64,000 nucleotides of DNA from Paenibacillus sp. Soil522 (GTDB taxonomy: Bacteria > Bacillota > Bacilli > Paenibacillales > Paenibacillaceae). Shown piece by piece: positions 44,944 through 55,400 of the stretch (the stretch's first letter is position 1; each line of letters starts with the position of its first letter). The stretch spans positions 1 to 64,000 of the forward strand of contig NZ_LMRV01000037.1 of NCBI RefSeq assembly GCF_001428245.1, read 5' to 3'. The notes beneath the pieces are model-generated. The model was not told the DNA's origin. It made no database searches and saw nothing but the letters and a program-made list of their open reading frames with translations. The translations under genes were made by a program, and so were the position numbers.

Positions 44944-46383
44944 TTATTCAAAACGGATGTCATTAGCAAACGGAAGCACCTGGATATTGCCCGATTCGGC
45001 GTCCGTCACCGGCTTCCCGTTGATTGTGACATTCTTGAATACGATATGCTCGACCGTCCTGTCCGCATCGTACCCACCGATTCGCGATGGATTGCTGCAG
45101 TCCCCGAAAAAGGAAATATTCTCGTAGCGGATTTGTTCGATTCGTTTGCCCGGTACCGGATTGTACTTCGGGTTGAAGAGCACGCGGATATCGAACAGAC
45201 GTCCTAACTCGAACGGTTCAACCCGGATGTTCCGGTAGGTCACATTTCGGACCGTATTGTTATCGCCGCAGTTAATCGACATACAGCCCCGATAGTCGGG
45301 CTGCGGCTCATGATGCTCCAGCACATCGATATTTTCGAACAGGACGTTCTCGATGACGTCCCCTTTATGGTGATTGCCATGCCCGCCGAGATTCATCGGA
45401 TGAGCCACGTCCGCCCATAAGACGGAATTTCGGACGGCGACATTCCGCGTGTCCCCCTGATAATCCCAACGGCTGGCGTAAACCGCGATGCAATCGTCGG
45501 AATTGCGCATAAACACATCCTCGATCTCGATATCTGAGCTGGCCATCATATCGATCCCGTCCGACCAGCCCTTCGTGCTGAACGCTTTGAAGTTCGCGAT
45601 CCGGATCTGCTCGGACTTGCCGATATAGATGCTGTAATGCGGCGGATCGATAAGGGCAATTCCCTCGACGCGAATCCGCTTGGAGAAGATGATGCGTACC
45701 CCGCGGAATGCGGAAAATCGCCCGAATTCGGTCAAGTAAAGAACTCCTCTGCCGCGGACCGTGACATCGCTGACGGAGTCGCATACCATCGAGCCCGCGA
45801 CCGCCGCTCCCCCGGCGATGTAAACCGTCTTCCCCGACGGGATTCGCAGAATCACTTCCTCCAAATGATGCATGCCCGGCCCAAAATAGAGCGTATGCGT
45901 CTCGCAGCCGTCTGTTCCCGCAGCCGTCAGCAGCGCCAGAAGATCCTCGGTCCGGTGGATACCCGGCTTGACGTACGCGATGCCCGGCTCGTCAGGGGAC
46001 GGCGCATCCTGCTCGAGCGGATTGGCGAACAGATGCAAATTATGGAATCTATCCCCATTCACTTCCACCGACAGCTTTTGCGGGCCGTCAATGGCAAACG
46101 TGATCGTATTGCCGTTAAGCGCGAAAGAAACGCCGCGCGACAACGGACGAATGACGCATTCGTTTACGGTCCCCTCGTTCTTTGTAACCTCAATCTCAAT
46201 CGGGCCCGAGCAATCAAACATCGCCATAGAGGCATGCCGGACCTGATGCATGTCTACTTTGACATCATAGACGAAGAGCTGCTCCCATTCGCCGCCCGCC
46301 GGTCTTGCCCTGACCGTGAAATCGTGATTTTCCGCTACCCCCGCGGGACCCGGATACGTAATCAGTTTTGTTTCATTTGACAT
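44944..46383 (-). CDS. GH28-like right-handed beta-helix glycosidase
   Basis: A 479-residue protein with an N-terminal beta-sandwich (to about 130) and a parallel beta-helix rich in short hydrophobic rungs (VRGRGVLYLTEF, IRVEGIALIDPPHYSIYIGK, VIENVLFENIDV). The GH28 pattern is recognisable: WSDGIDMMASSDIEIEDVF near residue 275, NSDDCIAVYA near 293 with the paired aspartates, and NLGGHGNH near 333. It should hydrolyse a uronic-acid or related polymer. There is no signal peptide, so it probably acts in the cytoplasm on imported oligosaccharides. It follows the GH97 gene by 75 bases. Confidence 0.75.
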   Translation of the reverse strand: MSNETKLITYPGPAGVAENHDFTVRARPAGGEWEQLFVYDVKVDMHQVRHASMAMFDCSGPIEIEVTKNEGTVNECVIRPLSRGVSFALNGNTITFAIDGPQKLSVEVNGDRFHNLHLFANPLEQDAPSPDEPGIAYVKPGIHRTEDLLALLTAAGTDGCETHTLYFGPGMHHLEEVILRIPSGKTVYIAGGAAVAGSMVCDSVSDVTVRGRGVLYLTEFGRFSAFRGVRIIFSKRIRVEGIALIDPPHYSIYIGKSEQIRIANFKAFSTKGWSDGIDMMASSDIEIEDVFMRNSDDCIAVYASRWDYQGDTRNVAVRNSVLWADVAHPMNLGGHGNHHKGDVIENVLFENIDVLEHHEPQPDYRGCMSINCGDNNTVRNVTYRNIRVEPFELGRLFDIRVLFNPKYNPVPGKRIEQIRYENISFFGDCSNPSRIGGYDADRTVEHIVFKNVTINGKPVTDAESGNIQVLPFANDIRFE

Positions 46384-46458
46384 ATTGGTACCTCCAACCG
46401 ATTTAGTTTAATAGCCGCCGTATCAAATTTTTCCAATACCAGCAGTAAGAGCTTTACA

Positions 46459-48306
46459 TTACATAGGTTCTAAATAAATAGCTGATCCTCCCGAGCTTTC
46501 CAAATGAAACTCAAGTACGGAACCGTTGGTAACCTCGACAGACCGAATACCCACCTCTGTGCGAGTTTCAAGTTCCGGTACGTCCTCATAAATCTGTGCA
46601 GCATATTTATTCCCGGCATCCAGAAAATGCAGCGGAATTTTCACAGTACGGACGTTCTCATTATTAATGCATCCAATAAACCACTTGCTGTCCTTGCGTC
46701 TTGCAATAATTGCATACTCTCCGATCTCACCCGATATTCCGATTGACTCGTCCCAAGTTACCGGTAGTCGCTCCAAGAATTCAATTTCCTCCTCACCATT
46801 CCAATCCGACGGCTTATCATACCAGAACATCATCTGCATTGGACTATAAACAATAACGCCCATTGCCAGCATATGAGCATGTGTTACCTTCAACCGTTTA
46901 TCAAAATAGCAAAGCGTATAATCACCGGCGCCTGCCTGAAAACGTACAAAAGGTAATGTTGTGTTATGTTTAGCCGTGGGAAAATGCTCGTTTCCCCGAA
47001 TACCCTCCTGTGTAAGTACATTAGGATAGGTACGTGAAAGGCCTGTCGGACGGTAGGCATCATGTATATTTACCATCAATCCATATTCATGACACTTTTT
47101 TACTGCATTTACCACCCAACGTGTCCACTCTTGAGGTCCTACTTTCACAAAACCCAATTTAATACCTGATATTCCCCAATCCTTCCAAATAGGCAATGAT
47201 TCATCCAAATACGGTTCCGCAGCAGTTCTATCAATATAGAGGAATACGCCTATCCCTTTTTCTTTCCCATATGAAATGACTCTCCTTAAATCCAGGTCCC
47301 GGTCGGGATCTTCCCTTCTTGGATCAATTGCTTTATTTTCCGAATCAAGCGATCCATACCAGCCTCCATCAAAAAGAATGTATTGGAACCCATGGTCTGC
47401 ACAAAAATCGATACAGGCAAACGCACTTCGGGTAGACAGCAGCATATCCCTAAGTGCTTTTCCGGGCTTTACATATGTAAAATCATCAGCATTACAAGCC
47501 TCACTTAGGTTAAGTGCCATATCGCTCCGGCATAGCAATTCCGCTGCATGGTCTGCAAGGATGAAAGTACGCCATGGTGTTGCAAAAGGGGTAGTTCCTT
47601 CCACATAAGAAGATATACTGTCATCTTCATCTTCGTTTAAAGTAAAACCGTATCCTACATAATCATCTTGCCTATATAGTCCGCACAAATGTCCTGACAA
47701 ATGTACTTTTAATGTGTTTTCGGCTTCTTGATCCTTTACAATCAACATTCTTGCGTAATCTGTCAGCCCTGCTTCATGAATAAGAACATATCCGCCTTCC
47801 GGTACTTGCACGGCAAATGGACGTTCACAATAGCCGCTCACATCACCGACTCGTTTTACAGTGTATTCCCCTTCTACTCCATGCTCTTCCCATGCAAGAC
47901 TTCCTTCTGGAAATGCAAAGCTTGTATCTTCTTGGATAATGGTAAAACTTTTTAATTTTTCCTGCTCCGGTATAACGTATTGCAATGCAGTACCTTCAAT
48001 ATAGGCACGCAACCGGATTTCCATTCTTCGTCCCAGATCATCTTCCACGCAAACCGTTGCCTCTTCGAAACTATCGTCAATCTCAGCCCGTTCTCCGTAT
48101 ATCGGTTTCCATGTACCTGCCACATTTCTTTTGGTTACTTTTGTTATCGTAAACCTGTCACATAATGGATGGGAATCGGCAAGGTGCAGACCAAGCCTGG
48201 AAGGAAGAACAACCTCAGCCCCATTACGCTTAACGGTGTACCATATTTTTCCGCTATCATCTAAACTCAAGCAAATACTATTCTCTCCATATGATGCTTC
48301 TACCAT
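46459..48306 (-). CDS. Glycoside hydrolase family 97
   Basis: A 615-residue GH97 enzyme. An N-terminal beta-supersandwich to about 270 is followed by a TIM barrel (FQYILFDGGWYG, ISGIKLGFVKVG, GLMVNIHDAYRPTGLSRTYP, LTQEGIRGNEHFP) and a C-terminal beta-domain. The aspartate in NIHDAYRPTG near residue 414 sits where retaining GH97 alpha-galactosidases have their nucleophile, so a retaining mechanism is likelier than the SusB-type inverting one; this is inferred from recalled alignments. No signal peptide, so it acts on imported oligosaccharide. Runs into the GH28-like gene. Confidence 0.85.
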   Translation of the reverse strand: MVEASYGENSICLSLDDSGKIWYTVKRNGAEVVLPSRLGLHLADSHPLCDRFTITKVTKRNVAGTWKPIYGERAEIDDSFEEATVCVEDDLGRRMEIRLRAYIEGTALQYVIPEQEKLKSFTIIQEDTSFAFPEGSLAWEEHGVEGEYTVKRVGDVSGYCERPFAVQVPEGGYVLIHEAGLTDYARMLIVKDQEAENTLKVHLSGHLCGLYRQDDYVGYGFTLNEDEDDSISSYVEGTTPFATPWRTFILADHAAELLCRSDMALNLSEACNADDFTYVKPGKALRDMLLSTRSAFACIDFCADHGFQYILFDGGWYGSLDSENKAIDPRREDPDRDLDLRRVISYGKEKGIGVFLYIDRTAAEPYLDESLPIWKDWGISGIKLGFVKVGPQEWTRWVVNAVKKCHEYGLMVNIHDAYRPTGLSRTYPNVLTQEGIRGNEHFPTAKHNTTLPFVRFQAGAGDYTLCYFDKRLKVTHAHMLAMGVIVYSPMQMMFWYDKPSDWNGEEEIEFLERLPVTWDESIGISGEIGEYAIIARRKDSKWFIGCINNENVRTVKIPLHFLDAGNKYAAQIYEDVPELETRTEVGIRSVEVTNGSVLEFHLESSGGSAIYLEPM

Positions 48307-48513
48307 CGTACTTTCACCTCAAAATATATATTGCGATCCAGGACGATCTTCTTTCAGGGCAGCGAATGAAGATATCCGTTTCGAGCAGATCGGATTAGCC
48401 CAAAGGTTCTGAATCTAGCTTAGACTAGCAAATCATGCTCATTTCATCAATTTCAAAATCATTTACTTTATTTTGATTTCTTTAGAATCTTGTGCCCGTT
48501 AGCGTGTAACATC

Positions 48514-48546
48514 AAAAAACCGCTCACACCCGACGGATATGAGCGG
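48514..48546 (-). terminator. Terminator of alginate-lyase-like gene
   Basis: On the minus strand CCGCTCA pairs with TGAGCGG across a 19-base interior and TTTTTT follows directly. About 35 bases after the stop codon of the lyase-like gene. The remaining part of 48307-48579 shows nothing else I can name. Confidence 0.8.
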
Positions 48547-48579
48547 CATATACTCAAGTATTCAGTATATTCAGTATAC

Positions 48580-50712
48580 TCAGTTTACAATCTGCCATCT
48601 TTGGTTGGCGCTGCTGCCTCCTCCCCATAGGCCCAGGTCAGACCCGTTGGTCGTACGGCCCATCCCGTCCAGATATAACCCCGTTGCGCGGTTTTGGAGC
48701 CGCACATTGTTGCCGTCGATCGAGACGGACCATTGCTGATTATTGCTGGTGCTTGAGCTCCATTGCCCGACATTGGAGCCGTTGGTCGTGAGGCCCATAC
48801 CGTCCAGGTAAAGTCCGGTTGCGACATTCTTAAATCGCACATAGCTCCCGCTAATTTCTTCAATCCACCGCTGATTATTGCTGGTGCCGGAACTCCATTG
48901 TCCGGCAGCGGAGCCGTTCACCGTGCGGCCCATCCCATCGGTGTACAAGCCGGTGGCGGCGTTTTTGAATCTGACCGAAGCAGTCCCCAAAGTTCCTCCT
49001 GTAGTTGCAGATACGGCAGCGGATTTTGATCCTCCGGCTACTTCTACCTGATAATAGTAGCTCGAATCAGGGGTCAAGTTTGTATCGCGATATAATGTCG
49101 CTGCATTGGGGGCGCTGCTAATCTTTGTAAAGGTGCCATTCGGATCTGTGGAGCGGTAGATGTTATACCCCAGCGCATTCGGCACATCCGACCAGCTTAA
49201 GTAGATCGTATTCGCACCCGCTGCCGTTGCCGTCAATCCCGTAATCGAGCCTAACGTGATCTTGTTGCTGAGGCCAACCGTCTTGGCCGCATCGGGCGTG
49301 TATAGCAGCATGAAAAGCGGATAATCCTTAAACGCAACCTCAGGCATTCTCGTTTCGTAGGCATAGGCCAAATATTTGTACTTCTCCCCAGTCATATCTT
49401 GATTTTCGATATATTTGTAATAGTTATATAAAACACTGTAGAACGCATCGATTCTGCCTCTGCCGTCTGCGTTGATCGTATCATAATATTGAATCGTACT
49501 GCTTTGGTTTGCCCGCGCAGGCGTCCATAACACATCGTAACCCAGATGATACTTGAGCAGATAAGTGGTTCCTGCCAGCAGCCGGTCTTCTAGGAAGTTG
49601 AATACATTCACTGCATTGGAAGCCGCAGACCTCGCCCCGGTGCCCGGGTCAACCTTCGTACCTTGGGCATAGATGGTCCGCACCAATGTAGACAGTCCGG
49701 CAACATTACCGTAAGAATGCCCCACATCGCGCCCCATTTCGATAGCCTGCACATGGTAGTCCGCCGGGTCCAATGCCGCTCCTGTTCGCTCATTTGTCGT
49801 CATCCACCGCATCTGATGCTTAATGGAACCGTTTCTTCCCCCTTGATCGCCTGCGGCATTTACGGTTGCAGCTTCTACAGCCTCATCGTAAAGCTGGAGA
49901 TTATTGGTGAAGATAGCTCTTCCCATCGTTCCCATCACCGTAAACTGATGCTGATTCATAAAAAAGCTATGAGCGTTATAAGTGACGGAAACGATGTCCA
50001 TGAGATGGGTAAGATTCGCTGTATCCGCACCCGTCCATTTCAGACTCGCCGTAGGCGTATCGGAATAGCGCAGGATTTCCGCCGCCGCCGAGAGAAGATA
50101 ACTCATCGTAGCTAAACGGAAGTTCGTATGGGTAACGCAATCTACTGCGGCAGAATAACTCCTGATGATTTTCATGGCATTGGTGCGATACGTTTCATCT
50201 CCGGTAATATACCACATAACCGCCTGCATGAAAGCGGTTTCGGAATCGGTATTGGCACGCGCTCCTACATATTCGCTGGGATTACTGTAATAGACACCCG
50301 TCTCGGGGTCGGTAAACCCCCAAGGCCCTTGAATGTGCCGGAATATATAAACATCTTCATAATAGATTCTTGGCGTTTTACTGGATTGGGAGTCGGCGGC
50401 AAAGGCATTAAACGCCGTATTCCAAGGCTCATCCCCCGCTCTTACGTGATCGCGCATGTTGTCCAGATCCGCCTGTCTCATCGCAATGCCAGGATGGTGA
50501 ATGGTTCCCATTACCGTGTTCCCTGAGGAATTGATATACGACAAATTTGCAGACGTACTTACTACCTGCGGCTTATAAGAAGTAATCAGCGGCGAAATCG
50601 CCGCTTTTGCCGTTTGGCTGCCGATCGTGAGAAAGGTCGTCATCGCCAACACCAAACAAAGAATGCCGGAAACAATCCTGTGGGGAAAACTGTTCTTCTT
50701 GAAGAGATACAT
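48580..50712 (-). CDS. Secreted alginate-lyase-like protein with FnIII and ricin-type CBM
   Basis: A 710-residue exported protein. Signal peptide to about residue 37 (FLTIGSQTAKA). Residues about 70-430 form an alpha-toroid like polysaccharide lyases of the alginate lyase superfamily: MRQADLDNMRDHVRAGDEPW, AVMWYITGDETYRTNAMKII, and FMNQHQFTVMGTMG, where the N-Q-H would be catalytic. A fibronectin III domain (about 490-575) follows, then a ricin-type beta-trefoil of three repeats (RFKNAATGLYTDGMGRT, RFKNVATGLYLDGMGLT, RLQNRATGLYLDGMGRT, each ending in a Q-x-W). Its N-terminal half is paralogous to that of the giant protein at 52452. Substrate is probably a uronic-acid polymer. A cre site lies upstream. 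Confidence 0.82.
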   Translation of the reverse strand: MYLFKKNSFPHRIVSGILCLVLAMTTFLTIGSQTAKAAISPLITSYKPQVVSTSANLSYINSSGNTVMGTIHHPGIAMRQADLDNMRDHVRAGDEPWNTAFNAFAADSQSSKTPRIYYEDVYIFRHIQGPWGFTDPETGVYYSNPSEYVGARANTDSETAFMQAVMWYITGDETYRTNAMKIIRSYSAAVDCVTHTNFRLATMSYLLSAAAEILRYSDTPTASLKWTGADTANLTHLMDIVSVTYNAHSFFMNQHQFTVMGTMGRAIFTNNLQLYDEAVEAATVNAAGDQGGRNGSIKHQMRWMTTNERTGAALDPADYHVQAIEMGRDVGHSYGNVAGLSTLVRTIYAQGTKVDPGTGARSAASNAVNVFNFLEDRLLAGTTYLLKYHLGYDVLWTPARANQSSTIQYYDTINADGRGRIDAFYSVLYNYYKYIENQDMTGEKYKYLAYAYETRMPEVAFKDYPLFMLLYTPDAAKTVGLSNKITLGSITGLTATAAGANTIYLSWSDVPNALGYNIYRSTDPNGTFTKISSAPNAATLYRDTNLTPDSSYYYQVEVAGGSKSAAVSATTGGTLGTASVRFKNAATGLYTDGMGRTVNGSAAGQWSSGTSNNQRWIEEISGSYVRFKNVATGLYLDGMGLTTNGSNVGQWSSSTSNNQQWSVSIDGNNVRLQNRATGLYLDGMGRTTNGSDLGLWGGGSSANQRWQIVN

Positions 50713-50876
50713 GTCATTAACCTCCTTTTTTTAACTGCTCACTGTGGCCTGTTTTATCTCCGCAGCCCGTTTACAAGCGCTTCCTCTATCGCATCCCCCC
50801 TTTCAAACGCATTTTTGAAATCTCGTACAAATATATAGCTATCGTTGGATTGAAGTGCTTTCGCTCTTCAACATGT

Positions 50877-50890
50877 TGTAATCGCTTACA
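50877..50890. promoter_or_regulatory. cre site upstream of alginate-lyase-like gene
   Basis: TGTAATCGCTTACA fits the CcpA consensus TGWAANCGNTNWCA at every fixed position and is about 165 bases ahead of the start codon. A second LacI-family-like core, AAGCGCTT, lies at about 50773-50780. Catabolite repression, or a local LacI-type regulator, is likely. Nothing else is recognised in 50891-51103. Confidence 0.6.
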
Positions 50891-51103
50891 ACATTATCGT
50901 TAATTGAAAATTCATCTTATATGCGGGAAAAATCTTAATCCTCTCGCGCCCATTGCGACCTTTTGCTGGGCAAGTCAAAATCGGCTTGCGTGTACAAGAT
51001 TCCCCCGCGCGCCGTTGTGGCAACGCTTACATTTTTCGGTTGACCGTTACGCCTAAAGGGACGGCCTAAATCATGAGCAGGATTGCAAACGAAATAACAA
51101 ACT

Positions 51104-51146
51104 AAAGGGGAAGACCGACTCGTGCTCTCCATTCGGCCTCCCCTTT
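51104..51146 (-). terminator. Terminator after broken surface-protein gene
   Basis: AAAGGGGAAGACCGA pairs with TCGGCCTCCCCTTT (two imperfect positions), 14-base loop. On the minus strand a moderately T-rich tail (AGTTTGTTATTT) follows. Confidence 0.65.
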
Positions 51147-51206
51147 ACTCCGTGCTTTGATGCCTAATAATTCAGCGACTTGGCCAAACGTACCGGTTTG
51201 TCCGGT

Positions 51207-52418
51207 TTATTGCTGCTTGACGGTAATGGTGATCGTCTCGCTGGACGTCTCGCCTGCCGCATTGACCAGTACAGCGCGGTACTCGTATACGCCCGGAGCC
51301 CTGCCGGATATATTCGTTACCGCCTGCTGGGCTTTCGGCGTTGCCACGCTCAGCGTCTTCGTGTCAATCAATACGCCGTTCTCGTACAGGCGGTACTCGG
51401 AACCGTTCGTTCCCCACCACATGTTCATCGTAACATCGTAATTCCCGTCGCCGTCCCAGTTGTTATGGGACAATACCAGTTTGCCCGGCGAAGCGTCGGT
51501 GACTTTTACGATAAGCGGGTCGCATGCTGTCGTGCCGAAGACGTTCGTCAGTTCACAGGTGTACGTATACGTACCGTTCGCTTTATCCGTGATATCGATT
51601 TTCACGGTTTGGGCCTCCGGCGAGTTGTCCGTCAGCTTCTGCGCAGAGATCAGCTTGCCGTTCTTGTACAGCTTGAATTCGGTACCGTTGTTCCCCCACC
51701 ACAGGTTCATGGTGACGGTATAGCTGCCGTCCTTCAGTCCCGTGTCATGTCCGTTGTTGTCGGAAAGGACCGGTTTACCCGGTGCTCCCGATGCTAACGG
51801 CGTTACATCGTGCAGCCACTGTGCCCAGCGGACAAGCACTGCCGCTTGCTCGGCCGTGAACACGTTACCGCTTTGCTTGTTCACTTCCGTGAAATACGCT
51901 TGCAGCAGTTTGCGGGCTTCCGTGCCTTTTCTTTCTGCCGCTCTCGCTTCAGCCGTTTCCAGCTGCTCCAGCTGCTACCGCCGTCCAGGCTGTACTGCAC
52001 ATTCCCGTAGGCCGATAACGTCACCGTCACGGGAGCTGTATACCAGCCGTTCAGGCCGTTCGGTGCGGAAGGATCGAGCGAAGCCGTGATCTTGATCTTC
52101 AGACCTTCCAGCGCTTCACGCAGCTTCTGAGCTGCCGCATCGACCTCGCCCTGCGATGCCCCGGTATTGTTATTCACAGATTGTGCAGCCGATACTTCAA
52201 CCTGAAGCGCTGTAACGCTTTCAGCCGTATAGTGGTCGGCAACGACCTGATCCGCTTGGTTCAGCAAGAGCGCAAGCAACGTACGATCCACAAAGAGGAA
52301 TTGCAACTCCCCGACGTTTGCAAAACCATTCGGCGTGTAATATCGCAGATAACGGTATGCCGTATTGTTGTTGATCGCTTGCGTATACCATTGCTGACCG
52401 GTATTAGGAGGAAGGCAC
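51207..52418 (-). pseudogene. C-terminal remnant of a large surface glycan-binding protein
   Basis: Two frames are needed to read this region. From about 52410 down to 51960 one frame gives the end of an F5/8 type C domain ([20 protein letters not shown]), a FIVAR-like helix region ([20 protein letters not shown]) and an OmpL47-like stretch cut off at [12 protein letters not shown]. From about 51965 a different frame takes over with [20 protein letters not shown] and then two repeated beta-domains ([38 protein letters not shown]) to a stop at 51207. A stop precedes the first frame at about 52419 and there is no start. The junction lies at a tandem GCAGCTGGA repeat, so an internal deletion with frameshift is likely. 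The upstream catalytic part is gone. Confidence 0.75.
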
Positions 52419-52432
52419 TAAGGCCTTCCTCC
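52407..52432 (-). terminator. Hairpin after giant lyase-like gene
   Basis: GGAGGAAGGC and GCCTTCCTCC form a perfect 10-bp stem with a 6-base loop, 20 bases past the stop of the giant gene. No T-run follows, so its strength as a terminator is uncertain. It also marks the border with the pseudogene. Confidence 0.5.
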
Positions 52433-52451
52433 CGCAACATGATTCTTCTTA

Positions 52452-55400
52452 TTAAATGCCGGATTGATCGTGAGGCACGGTGACAGTTACAGATACAGGC
52501 GTTTTGTTGCCCGCTTTATCAGTAGCCGTGTACGTGATGGTGTAGATACTTCCTCTTTCCGCACGCACGCTGAATGAAGTGGCGGCTGTACCGAAATTGG
52601 CAAGAATATCGCCATTACCGCTGTCCGGCTGATTGCTTGTGATGGAGGTCAACACCACAGATTCAACTCCTGAACCGTCATCGGTCGAAAGCAAAGTGGC
52701 ATTGATAGGTACCATCATATGATTCGGCGGCCAAATCGACGTCTTGTCCAACTGGACAGATAATACAGGGGCTGTCTTGTCCACTTTGAACTCAATCGTT
52801 TTGAGTTGTTCTACATTGCCGGCTTCATCCTTGCTGCGGTAACTGAGCTTATAAACCCCATCGCCAAAGGAAGGAATGGAACCGGTGTATACCATCCACT
52901 CGCCGTCATTGACCTGGTACTCCGTTATTACAGCTCCTCCAGCTGGATCGGCGGATACCGATAAGCTTACGGTAACATCCATTGTGTACCAGCTGTTCTT
53001 GCCGGTAGGCTGAGCAGGGCTTAATGCTGCCGTGGTGACAGGTGCATTCTTCCAAATGTTGCTTACAACCGTGCTGGTTACATTCGATATATTGCCTACA
53101 ACGTCCGTTCCTCTTGCATATACCGTATCATTCTCCTGAACAACAACGGGCTCCGTATAAGCTTCCCACAGGCCGCTATCGCCCACTTTATACTCTTTCA
53201 CCGCCGCATCGTCCGGATAGGTGATCATTACGGTTACACCTTGATTGGTCAGAACTGTGGTATCTACTGCCAAGATTGCGTCAGCCGGCGGTATACGGTC
53301 GATATTGCCAACCGCATATTCGGTGACGTTGGAGACATTGCCGGCAGCATCCGTACTTCTTGCATACACCATGCTGTTTTCGGAGATCACCACAGGAGCG
53401 CCGTACGCGGTCCAAACGCCGGTCTCGCCAACCTTATACTCCTTCACTGCAGCATCGACCGGATAAGTGACCGTTACGGTTACATCCTGGTTCGTCGGCT
53501 CTGTAATGTCGGCGGACAATACGGCGTCCGCAGGCGGCGTCCTGTCGATATTGCTGACGGTATAGCTGGTCACATTCGATACATTGCCTACAAAGTCCTT
53601 GCTCTGTGCATAGACAATAACATTGTCGGATACGGTGACAGGTGATTCGTACGCTGTCCATGTGCCGTTCTCACCGATTTTGTACTCCTTGACCGTCGCG
53701 TTGTCCGGATAGCTGATCGTCAAGGTAACATTGCCGCTGGTCGGGTCTGTAATGTCAGCTGTGAAGATAGCGTCCGAAGGTGCTGTCTTATAGATGTTGC
53801 TGACCGTGTAGCTCGCCACTTCCGAGATGTTGCCTGCGGCATCCGCACTTCTTGCATACACCGTTGTGTTGTCGGAAACCGTTACAGGAGCAGTGTAAAC
53901 GGTCCATTCAACGTTATCGCCCACTTTGTACTCCTTCACCGCCGCGTCAAGTGGATAGTAGATCGTCACTGTAACATCTTTGTTGGTCGGCGCTGTAATA
54001 TCTGCATACAAACCGGCCTCAACAGGCGGAGTAGTATCGTCGATGTTTACAGTAAGCGTGTGACGCTGCTCCTCATTGCCTGCCCAGTCTACGCTCCAAT
54101 AAACGATCGTATGCGCTCCATCGGTATTTAATGTTACCGTTTTACCGGCTTGTTGCGTGCCGCCGTCAACGGTGTAATAAGTTGCCGCAACACCTGAGCT
54201 ATCATCTGTGGCATTGAGGTTTATCGTTGTACCTATGACAACCGAACCCTGAGGAGCATCATCCGTTGTGACCGGAGCTGTCACGTCCGCCGCTTTCACT
54301 GCTCCATGGAATCTGACTTCTGCCATATTCCCATACCAAGTGCTTCCATTATAAATTCTAATGTAACGGTAAGGCACTTTACTGCTTACTTCAAAGGTTT
54401 GCCAATTCGGTGTAGATACCGCCGGAGTGGTGAGAGTCGTCCATGTCGTATTATCATTAGAGCCTTGGACTACTGCCCAGCGAATTCTGTCATACAAAGT
54501 TCTTCCGAGCAGTTCTACACTCGTAAGCGTAGCTTGATTGCCTGCTTTAAAGTCAAAGATAATGTAGCTTCCCGTTCCGGAGTTGTTGCCAATACGGAAG
54601 TCGGAACCCGTGCTTGCATTGCTGTCAAACAAGTAATTCACCTGCTGCAAGGTTTGCGCGGCAGTTCTTCCTGAAGTGGAATCAATCAAATTTGTGATGC
54701 TGGTGACATCGCGAATCACATCCGACTCATCGACAAGATAAAGGGAAGTGTTGTCTGTTGTTTGAGTAGCCGGAAACCCTTCCGTTCCATCTTGTCTATT
54801 GTAGTTAACGGTGAATTTAACAGGGCCTGCTTCCACCCCTTGATTTAAGGTCGGCGTAGCCATCCAGTTGATATTGTCGGTAGAAGACACAACTGCATCT
54901 TGGCCTTGAATCGTGACTTTTACGTCTTTAATAGGCTCTTTGGCTACAATCGCTACATTTACCGTGTTTCCAGGCACGATCCTGTTCATAATGACTTGAG
55001 GCGAGCTGATCGAAGCCGATTGGATTTGGGTCACGGATTCAATCTTTCCATGGAATTTCACCTCGGACATATTGCCATACCAAGCATTGCCATTGAAAAT
55101 TCGAATATAACGATACGGGACATTGCCGCTGACCGATAACGTTTGCCAATCCGGTGTAGAAACCGCTGCTTTCGTGAGTGTCGTCCAAGTCGTATTATCG
55201 TTGGAGCCTTGGACAACGGCACCGTTAATTCTGCCAGATAATGATCCTTGTCTTGCAAGCAATTCTACACTCGAAAGCGTAACGAGATTGCCTTCCTTAA
55301 AGTCAAAGGTGATATAGCTTCCGGAGCCGGAGCCGTTCAACCGGAAGTCGGAACCCGAAGTTGCATCGTTGTCAAATAAATTATTCACTTGTGTTAATGT

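Noticed and set aside
50935-51132. A 65-codon minus-strand frame upstream of the alginate-lyase-like gene
   Set aside because: No ribosome binding site, overlaps a terminator-like hairpin and has no recognisable similarity.
53040-54033. CRISPR or non-coding tandem repeat
   Set aside because: Units are about 248 bases, divergent and in frame within a long coding sequence. No short identical repeats with equal spacers occur anywhere in the window.
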